Source of the DNA: JAQBDA01 sp041301185
GTDB lineage: Bacteria > Chloroflexota > Anaerolineae > Anaerolineales > UBA4823
DNA length: 11,966 nucleotides
Direction of reading: 5' to 3'
Assembly (NCBI GenBank): GCA_041301185.1
Contig: JBFYSV010000195.1
Coordinates: 1-11,966, forward strand
Below the pieces are notes generated by a model. That model saw only the letters and a list, made by a program, of their open reading frames with translations, made no database searches and was not told where the DNA came from. Of the stretch, positions 1 to 5,914 are shown piece after piece; position 1 is the first letter of the stretch; each line of letters starts with the position of its first letter. The position numbers were made by a program, and so were the translations under genes.

Positions 1-2
1 AT

Positions 3-878
3 AAGCTGCTCGTCTTCGGTGGCAATGGCTTCGTGGGTGGGAACCTGGCAAAGTTCGCCCTGGAACAGGGCTGGCAGGTGGTGGTTGCCGACCTGGAACC
101 CCAACCTCGCGTTGATGGTGCGAAATGGATCAGGGTGGATATCACCCAGCCCGATCAAATTTGGCAAGCGTTCGAGGAAACCCAACCAGACGCCGTCGTG
201 AATGTGGCTGCCCTGGCAGACATCGACCGGGTAGAACGCGACAGGGAGTTGGCCCGGAAAATTAACGTGGATGGAGCTCGGTGGATAGCCAAAAATTGTG
301 CCAGATCAGGCAACGCCCACGTCTTCTTCTCGTCGGACGCGATTTTCGATGGCGTGCATGGACCCTTTACGGAGGACGATCTTCCCAACCCGGTGAACTT
401 CTACGGAATCACCAAGGCAGACGCGGAGCAGGCTGTCCTTTCCGCTCACCCCGAGGCAGCGGTGATCCGAATCTCCCTGGTGCTTGGCTTGCCGCGAACG
501 GTAGGCAATTCGTTCCTGGCTGGTTTGAAGGATAAGCTGCAGGCGGGAAAAGAAGTGATCTGCCCGGTAGACGAAATTCGCACCCCGGTGGATGTGCATA
601 CCCTGAGTGCATGCGTCCTGGAGTTGGCGAGCAGTCGTTTTGCCGGCTTGCTGCATATCGGGTGCACCCAGAGCATTGACCGCTATAGCCTGACGCGGCG
701 GCTGGCGCAAGAGATGGACTATTCCCAAGATCTCGTCAAGCCGCAGGCAGAGCAGCAAGTGCTGGCAGGCAGGGCGCCTCGCCATAAAAAGGGCGTGCTG
801 GATGTCTCTAAAGCCCGGCAAGTGCTAAAAACACGCTTATTGACTCTTGAAGAAACAATACACAAAGCGGTTCTGTAA
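3..878 (+). CDS. RmlD-like NAD(P)-dependent sugar reductase (SDR family), 5' partial
   Basis: This is the C-terminal 291 residues of an extended short-chain dehydrogenase closest in style to dTDP-4-dehydrorhamnose reductase (RmlD). The reading frame is open to the left edge and begins KLLVFGGNGFVGGNL, which contains the GxxGxxG dinucleotide-binding loop. Because that motif normally sits within the first 10-15 residues, only a few residues are missing. A GTG at 33 lies inside this loop and is not the start. Further family marks are VNVAALADID (visible residues about 67-76), FFSSDAIFDG (about 108-117, the active-site Ser region) and the catalytic YxxxK in FYGITK (Tyr about 134, Lys about 138). 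A DEIRTPVDV stretch (about 190-198) matches the substrate-side loop of RmlD proteins. It is the first visible gene of a plus-strand operon, 35 bases before the aminotransferase. It probably reduces a keto-sugar, nucleotide-linked or free; the exact substrate is not readable. Confidence 0.88.
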   Translation, partial: KLLVFGGNGFVGGNLAKFALEQGWQVVVADLEPQPRVDGAKWIRVDITQPDQIWQAFEETQPDAVVNVAALADIDRVERDRELARKINVDGARWIAKNCARSGNAHVFFSSDAIFDGVHGPFTEDDLPNPVNFYGITKADAEQAVLSAHPEAAVIRISLVLGLPRTVGNSFLAGLKDKLQAGKEVICPVDEIRTPVDVHTLSACVLELASSRFAGLLHIGCTQSIDRYSLTRRLAQEMDYSQDLVKPQAEQQVLAGRAPRHKKGVLDVSKARQVLKTRLLTLEETIHKAVL

Positions 879-899
879 AAGATCCCATTTCACGAATAT

Positions 900-914
900 G
901 GAGAAAAGGCACTG
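900..914 (+). promoter_or_regulatory. Ribosome binding site deciding a GTG start
   Basis: GGAG at 900-903, followed by AAAAGG at 904-909, lies 4-10 bases before the GTG at 914. This supports GTG as the true start of the aminotransferase. The nearby ATG at 898 is out of frame. Confidence 0.6.
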
Positions 915-2110
915 TGATTAAACCTAAAATCGTACACGACCTTGAAATCGCGAATGGATCATCCTACGGGTATGAAGAGGCGATAGCTATGCTTGAAGTT
1001 TTGCAAGACCTAGCGCCATCTTGTGGCAAGAAAGTGAAGCAATTTGAGACGGAGTTTGCTGCGTATTGCGGGACAAAATACGCCCTGGCAGTCACCTCAG
1101 CCACCACCGGGCTGACCCTGGCAGGCATCGCTGCCGGTGTAGGACCGGGCGATGAGGTGATCACCACGCCCCTGACCTGGATAGCTACCGCGATGGCGTT
1201 CTCTGCCCTGGGGGCGAAAATCGTATTTTGCGATGTTGACCCGCGCACCCTGAATCTCGATCCACACAAACTGGAAGCGCTGATCACCCCCAAAACCAAG
1301 GCGATTGTCCCGGTCCACTTGTTTGGGCAATGCTGCGAGATGGATAAAATCTGCGAGATCGCCGGGCGGCATGGGATTGCGGTCATTGAGGATTGCGCCC
1401 ACAACCCTGGTGGTGAATACCTGCGGGTGAAATCCGGTGCGCTGGGCGACATGGGCGTCTTCAGCTTTCACCAGCAGAAGAACATGTCCACCCTGGGGGA
1501 GGGCGGCTTGGTGACCACCAACAACCAGGATTTCTACGAGAGCGTGCTGTCTTATCGCTCGCTGTGCTGCCGGACATACGGGGGCAGCAGCAAGTACTTG
1601 CCGATCGACGAGGAGAAATATCCGATGGGCAAGGAATACTGGAAACTGTACTTCGATGACATTGGTTTCAACTACCGCATGACGGATGCGCAGGCGGCAG
1701 TCGGTATCGAGCAGCTCCATAAGCTGGAGCGGCACAATCGCAGGCGGATCGAGCTGGCCGACCGGCTGACAAACAGGTTGCATGGGGTAAAAGGTCTATC
1801 CCTGCCATACGTGGACCCCAAGGGAAAACATGTCTTCCATATTTATATGATCCAGCTTGAGAAGGATTTCCCGCTGAGCAAGCCGGATTTCATGTGGGAG
1901 CTCTACACCCAAAAGGGCGTCAAAGCCTGGTCGCATTATATGCTCATCCATCTCTCTGAGCCTTATATTGCCCAGGGTCACGCCACAGGTGAGTGCCCCG
2001 TGGCGGAAGAGATAGTTTCCCGGCATGTCACCCTACCCATTCATCCCCGCTTGACTGAGGAGGCGATCGATTATATGGCAGACTGCATCATTGACCTGGC
2101 GACACGCTGA
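914..2110 (+). CDS. DegT/DnrJ/EryC1/StrS family PLP-dependent aminotransferase
   Basis: A full-length 398-residue sugar aminotransferase of the DegT/StrS fold type I family, which moves an amino group (usually from glutamate or glutamine) to a keto-sugar or keto-cyclitol. The start is GTG, supported by a GGAG/AAGG ribosome site. Visible marks are the N-terminal CGTKYALAVTSATTGL (52-67, cofactor phosphate region), ITTPLTWIATA (83-93), the pyridine-nitrogen aspartate in VIEDCAH (Asp160), and the PLP-binding lysine in FSFHQQKNMSTLGEGG (Lys189). The FNYRMTDAQAAVG block (252-264) and the C-terminal HVTLPIHP block (371-378) are also typical. The residue pair after EDCA is HN rather than the common Q-A/G, a modest substrate-pocket difference. 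It sits between an RmlD-like reductase and a GHMP kinase with short gaps, so it probably acts in the same amino-sugar or aminocyclitol route. The family is certain; the substrate is unknown. Confidence 0.93.
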   Translation: MIKPKIVHDLEIANGSSYGYEEAIAMLEVLQDLAPSCGKKVKQFETEFAAYCGTKYALAVTSATTGLTLAGIAAGVGPGDEVITTPLTWIATAMAFSALGAKIVFCDVDPRTLNLDPHKLEALITPKTKAIVPVHLFGQCCEMDKICEIAGRHGIAVIEDCAHNPGGEYLRVKSGALGDMGVFSFHQQKNMSTLGEGGLVTTNNQDFYESVLSYRSLCCRTYGGSSKYLPIDEEKYPMGKEYWKLYFDDIGFNYRMTDAQAAVGIEQLHKLERHNRRRIELADRLTNRLHGVKGLSLPYVDPKGKHVFHIYMIQLEKDFPLSKPDFMWELYTQKGVKAWSHYMLIHLSEPYIAQGHATGECPVAEEIVSRHVTLPIHPRLTEEAIDYMADCIIDLATR

Positions 2111-2123
2111 AAGGAAGTACGAA
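2111..2123 (+). promoter_or_regulatory. Ribosome binding site of the GHMP kinase
   Basis: AAGGAAG at 2111-2117 starts directly after the aminotransferase stop codon and ends 5 bases before the ATG at 2123. It fixes that start and suggests coupled translation of the two genes. Confidence 0.6.
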
Positions 2124-3412
2124 TGCCGACACCGAAACAGCTCAGCGATTACCTGGAATCTAGCGAGGGCAAATCTTATCTGGCGCACCTGTATGGCAAC
2201 TCGCCTGAGGCGCTGGCAAGCCAGACAAAGCGTTATCAGTCCCTGTTGAAAGGGTTTGCAATTGCTTTTCCCCAGCATACGGATATGGATATTTTTAGCT
2301 CCCCGGGCAGGAGCGAGGTGGGAGGCAACCATACCGACCATAATGCGGGGAGGATCCTGGCAGCGGCGGTTGACCTGGACATTATCGCTGCGGTAGCTCG
2401 CAACAATAGTGATTTGATCGTCGTGCATTCAGAAGGATACTCACCGGCGATTGTCAATATCCATCAAACCGGTGTGGTGGAAGAAGAGAAGTACTCTGCC
2501 ACCTCCCTGGTACGTGGCGTGTTTGCCCGCTTTCAACAACTGGGCCTGTCTGTTGGCGGATTTGATGCCGTAGCTACCAGCATGGTGCCGAAAGGCTCAG
2601 GCTTAAGCTCCTCAGCGGCTTACGAGGTGCTGATTGCAACGATACTCAACCATCTATTTAACGATGGTAGGCTTGACCCTGTTCTGGTAGCCCAAATCAG
2701 CCAGTATGCAGAGAACCAGTATTTTGGCAAGCCATGCGGTTTAATGGATCAAACCACCTGCGCGGTCGGGGGATTTGTCACGATTGACTTCATGGATTTT
2801 AATCATCCGGTAGTACGTAAGCTAGATTACGATTTTGCAACCAGCGGGTATAGCATGGTAATCGTTGATACCGCCGGCGATCATGCCGACTTAAACGATG
2901 AATACGAAGCCCTGGAGTACGAGATGAAATCGGTTGCCAGGGCGTTAGGCGGGCAGGTTTTACGGGAGTTCTCCATGCAAAAGGTGCTGGAGAATGTCCA
3001 TTACCTGCGCGAGCGGGTCAGTGACCGGGCTATCTTGCGTGCGATTCATTTCTACGGCGATGACCAGCGGGTGGTTGACCAGGTTCGCGCCCTGGAAGCG
3101 AACCAATTTGAGCGTTTCTTGCAGCTGGTTATCGAGTCGGGGGAGAGCTCCTGGCTTTATTGCCAGAATTGCTACTCGCCGAAATCACTACACCGGCAAG
3201 GGATTTCAATTGCCTTAATGGTCAGCAAAGCATTGCTCAAAGGCCGCGGCGCCTGGCGGGTTCACGGTGGAGGTTTTGCCGGTACCATCCAGGTGTTTGT
3301 GCCCAATGATCTACTGAAAGCTTATCTGGAGCAGATCGAGCGTATTTTTGGGCATGGTTCCGGGCATCTTGTCCTGATCCGGCCCGAAGGGGCGATCCGG
3401 GTGCCGGTCTAA
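2123..3412 (+). CDS. GHMP superfamily sugar kinase, galactokinase-like
   Basis: A 429-residue kinase of the galactokinase branch of the GHMP superfamily, which phosphorylates the anomeric hydroxyl of a sugar using ATP. All three GHMP motifs are present. Motif 1 is SPGRSEVGGNHTDHNAG (60-76), motif 2 is VPKGSGLSSSAAYEV (155-169, the ATP phosphate loop) and motif 3 is RVHGGGFAGTIQVF (379-392). The catalytic Arg/Asp pair of galactokinase corresponds to Arg63 and Asp209 (in CGLMDQ). In classical galactokinases the signature reads GEHTDY; here it is GGNHTDH, so the conserved sugar-contacting Glu is replaced by Asn69. Many proteins annotated as galactokinase carry this variant, so real specificity may differ. 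The ATG start is supported by AAGGAAG. It is the last gene of the operon and is followed by a strong stem-loop. I am sure of the family and unsure that galactose is the substrate. Confidence 0.9.
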   Translation: MPTPKQLSDYLESSEGKSYLAHLYGNSPEALASQTKRYQSLLKGFAIAFPQHTDMDIFSSPGRSEVGGNHTDHNAGRILAAAVDLDIIAAVARNNSDLIVVHSEGYSPAIVNIHQTGVVEEEKYSATSLVRGVFARFQQLGLSVGGFDAVATSMVPKGSGLSSSAAYEVLIATILNHLFNDGRLDPVLVAQISQYAENQYFGKPCGLMDQTTCAVGGFVTIDFMDFNHPVVRKLDYDFATSGYSMVIVDTAGDHADLNDEYEALEYEMKSVARALGGQVLREFSMQKVLENVHYLRERVSDRAILRAIHFYGDDQRVVDQVRALEANQFERFLQLVIESGESSWLYCQNCYSPKSLHRQGISIALMVSKALLKGRGAWRVHGGGFAGTIQVFVPNDLLKAYLEQIERIFGHGSGHLVLIRPEGAIRVPV

Positions 3413-3424
3413 GTGGGGCAGGCG

Positions 3425-3459
3425 GGCAGGGCAGCCGAGATTATTCGGGTTGCCCTGCC
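3425..3459. terminator. Strong stem-loop between convergent operons
   Basis: Bases 3425-3436 (GGCAGGGCAGCC) can pair with 3448-3459 (GGTTGCCCTGCC) over 12 pairs with one G-T wobble, leaving an 11-base loop. It sits 13 bases after the kinase stop codon, and its right arm lies in the last codons of the convergent adaptor gene. There is no T-run on either side, so it is not a textbook intrinsic terminator. It could act as a bidirectional pause or terminator, or as a 3' stabilising hairpin. Confidence 0.5.
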
Positions 3460-4709
3460 GGGTTGAACTCCAGGCGCGCCGTCATCCCCCAGCGCAGGCG
3501 GGGATCATTCTTGGCTGTGTGAATCTTGGCGGTATAGAAGATTTCTTCGTCGTCCTCGGTATAGAGCAGGTCAATCGTTCCAACTTGCCCATCCAGGGAT
3601 AACTCCGGGATGGCGTCCAGGCGAACCTCAACCGGCTGACCAGGGGAGATGGTTGCAACAAGCAGCTCATCCAGGTCTTCGGTTTCCACCACCCATTCAT
3701 CCAGGTTTGCCAGCACGGCGATCGGGGCCCCAGCGGGGATCCATTGGTCTTGCCTGGCGGTGAGATCAATGACCGTCCCATCGATCGGTGCCAGCAGCTC
3801 AGAGTTGCTGCGGGCGATGCGATCCGCCTCCTGTTGCACCAGGGCAGCTTGCAGGCGTGCCTGGGCGGCTTGCAAGGCGTCCGGATCAGGACCCTTGGAC
3901 AAATCCTTGTGCTCGCGCTGCAAGCGTTGCAGGTTGGCGTTGGCTGTCGCCAGGCGGGCTTCTGCCAGCGCCAGGTCGATTGGATCTTTACCGGCAACCA
4001 GGTCTGAATATTTTTGGCTGGCATCCTGGTAGCGGCGTTCCTGGATAGCCACCTGTTGTTCCAGCAGGGTGAGGCGCAGCTTGAAGTCGTGCTTGTTCGT
4101 GAACCGCCAAATGATGTGTTTTTTATTGGCGAAGATTCTTTGCGCCTTCTCCAGGTCATCCTGGGCATCCGTAAGCTGGCGCTCAGCCAGGAGCAGGTTG
4201 GCATACACCTGGTCGATTTGCGATTGTGGGGTAGGGCGGGAGATGCTCTCGAAGAGATCCTGCGCCAAAGCCTGTTCTTTGATCGCTTCCGCCAGGGAAA
4301 GCTCCGTCTCGGTCAGTTTAAGTCCCGCTTCACTGTTTAGATCATCTAATTCCTGGCGGGCTAATACTAGCTCCAGCTCGGTGGCTGCCAGCCGGGCGGC
4401 GTTCTGCTCGTACCCATCCAGGCGAACCAGAACATCTCCAGCTTTTACTTGCTGGCCCTCTTCTACCAGCACCTGTACTGCGCGAACGCCTTCCGATAAA
4501 GAAAGGGTAGTGTGCTGGCGCGGCACCAGCTTGCCCTTTACCTGGAATCCTTCCAGCTCAGGCTGAGCGGCCAGGCTGACCTGGACGCCAGCTTGAGAGA
4601 AGGGTGCTGGCTGGCAGCCTGCCAGTAGCAGGCAAGCCACCCCTACCAGGGCAAGCGCAGCTAATTGGGCTGCCTGCTGCCTGTTTGTGAGAGATTTCAA
4701 AGCTGGCAA
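3441..4709 (-). CDS. HlyD/MacA-like efflux adaptor lipoprotein (second adaptor)
   Basis: A 422-residue membrane-fusion/adaptor protein, last gene of the ABC exporter operon. The N-terminus has a hydrophobic signal segment (about 13-31) ending in a lipobox LLAGC (Cys32), so it should be a lipid-anchored protein on the outer face of the membrane. A first half-lipoyl block (about 57-97, with LVEEGQQVKAGDVLVRLDG) is followed by a long Ala/Gln/Leu/Glu-rich helical hairpin (about 100-300), then the second half-lipoyl block LLAPIDGTVIDL (305-316) and a beta-barrel part with ANLDEWVVETEDLDEL. It ends with NDPRLRWGMTARLEF. It is clearly paralogous to the upstream adaptor: both share GPDPDALQAA, WVVET and NDPRLRWGMT. 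The frame starts with TTG at 4709, six bases after the previous stop; AAGGAA overlapping that stop could be its ribosome site, with rather wide spacing. The transported substrate is unknown. Confidence 0.88.
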   Translation of the reverse strand: MPALKSLTNRQQAAQLAALALVGVACLLLAGCQPAPFSQAGVQVSLAAQPELEGFQVKGKLVPRQHTTLSLSEGVRAVQVLVEEGQQVKAGDVLVRLDGYEQNAARLAATELELVLARQELDDLNSEAGLKLTETELSLAEAIKEQALAQDLFESISRPTPQSQIDQVYANLLLAERQLTDAQDDLEKAQRIFANKKHIIWRFTNKHDFKLRLTLLEQQVAIQERRYQDASQKYSDLVAGKDPIDLALAEARLATANANLQRLQREHKDLSKGPDPDALQAAQARLQAALVQQEADRIARSNSELLAPIDGTVIDLTARQDQWIPAGAPIAVLANLDEWVVETEDLDELLVATISPGQPVEVRLDAIPELSLDGQVGTIDLLYTEDDEEIFYTAKIHTAKNDPRLRWGMTARLEFNPAGQPE

Positions 4710-4715
4710 GTCGGG

Positions 4716-5888
4716 TTATTCCTTTTGGAATTGAACTTTGACCGTCATACCCCAACGCAGGCGGGGATCATTTTCATCTAAGGCGATGCGTGTGGTGAAG
4801 GTGACATCCCCAAGCTTCTCTTCGTAGAGCTGGCTGATGGATGTCACATGCCCATCCAGTTCCAGCTCCTGGAGAGCATCTGGAACCACAGTAGCGGTTT
4901 GCCCATCGTAAATAACGGGCACTTCCATCTCATTGAGATCATCGGTTTCCACAACCCATCCAGAAAGATCGGCTAGGACTGCTGCCAGCTTGCCTGGGAT
5001 GGCCTGCTCACCCTGCTTCAGATCCAGGCGCACCAGGGTGCCAGAGAATGGGGCGACCAGTTCCGAATCCGCCAGGGTTGCCTGAGCTGCTACTAACCCC
5101 GCTTCGGTGGCTTTCAATCGCGCTTCCGCGGCTTGTAATGCATCTGGATCGGGTCCATCAACGACATCCTGATACTCGTCTTCTGCCAGGGCAAGCTGCG
5201 CCTGGGTTAGGGATAAGTTAGCCTCTGCAATAGCCCAGTCGATATCGCTGGGATTGCCCTGCAGATTATTGAGCAGTAGGACGGCATCATCATATTTGCG
5301 CTGGGCGTCTGCCAGGCGGGAGAGGTAAGCAGCGCGAGTGATATTGTCTTCGTCCTTTTTTTCGTAGGGTTTGTAGTCCTCACGGGCTGTATCTAACCTG
5401 TCTTTGAGCAACACCACGTTGGCCTGAGCTTTATCAACATCGGTCCCCCGGCTTCCGGCATTTAGATTGTTCAGGTAACGCTCTGCATAGCGCACGGCGT
5501 CCCGCGCTGCGGCGACCTTCTGCTGGGCTGCAGCGGTGTTCACATCCGAGGTGTCTTGGAGATCTTTCAGAGCTTGCTGGGCGTTGATCACCTCCACCTC
5601 TGCGGCCGCGACTGCCGATGCCAGGCGCGGGCGCTGATCCAGCCGGGCGATCACCTGCCCTTGCTCGATCTCCTGACCCTCTTCGACCAGGACTTCCGAT
5701 ATGACACCTGGCAGGTTGAAGCTGAGCTGGACATGCTGCACCGGAACCAGCTTGCCTTCTACGGACACATTACTATCGCCAGTTACGACCGGGATTTGGG
5801 TGGGTTCCTGGGCGGCCTGGGTGTTGATCTGGCAGCCTGCCAGGAGTAACAAGATTGGGATGAAAAGTAGAAATTGTTTTGGTTTCAT
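4716..5888 (-). CDS. HlyD/MacA-like efflux adaptor lipoprotein (first adaptor)
   Basis: An adaptor (membrane-fusion) lipoprotein of about 390 residues encoded directly after the permease. I chose the ATG at 5888 (MKPKQFLLFIPI...), because it gives a compact signal peptide with a lipobox LLAGC. An upstream in-frame ATG at 5912, two bases after the permease stop, would add eight polar residues; neither start has a clear Shine-Dalgarno site. Counting from 5912, the lipid-attachment Cys is residue 27. The first lipoyl half lies at 50-92 (LVEEGQEIEQGQVIARLD), a helical hairpin at about 97-285, and the second half at 284-310 (LVAPFSGTLVRL). The beta-barrel part contains LSGWVVETDDLNEMEV, and the C-terminus carries NDPRLRWGMTVKVQF. 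The hairpin carries three copies of a roughly 30-residue repeat starting near 153, 219 and 253. The protein probably docks on the FtsX permease and transmits its movement, as MacA does with MacB. Confidence 0.88.
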   Translation of the reverse strand: MKPKQFLLFIPILLLLAGCQINTQAAQEPTQIPVVTGDSNVSVEGKLVPVQHVQLSFNLPGVISEVLVEEGQEIEQGQVIARLDQRPRLASAVAAAEVEVINAQQALKDLQDTSDVNTAAAQQKVAAARDAVRYAERYLNNLNAGSRGTDVDKAQANVVLLKDRLDTAREDYKPYEKKDEDNITRAAYLSRLADAQRKYDDAVLLLNNLQGNPSDIDWAIAEANLSLTQAQLALAEDEYQDVVDGPDPDALQAAEARLKATEAGLVAAQATLADSELVAPFSGTLVRLDLKQGEQAIPGKLAAVLADLSGWVVETDDLNEMEVPVIYDGQTATVVPDALQELELDGHVTSISQLYEEKLGDVTFTTRIALDENDPRLRWGMTVKVQFQKE

Positions 5889-5914
5889 GTTTTTACCATT
5901 TATTGTATGCATAC

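Noticed and set aside
33..35. GTG as start of the first gene
   Set aside because: It falls inside the dinucleotide-binding loop, and the frame with the missing motif residues is open upstream to the window edge, so the gene is simply truncated.
306..821. Minus-strand open frame of 171 codons inside the reductase gene
   Set aside because: It lies wholly antisense to a gene with clear SDR motifs and shows no family pattern.
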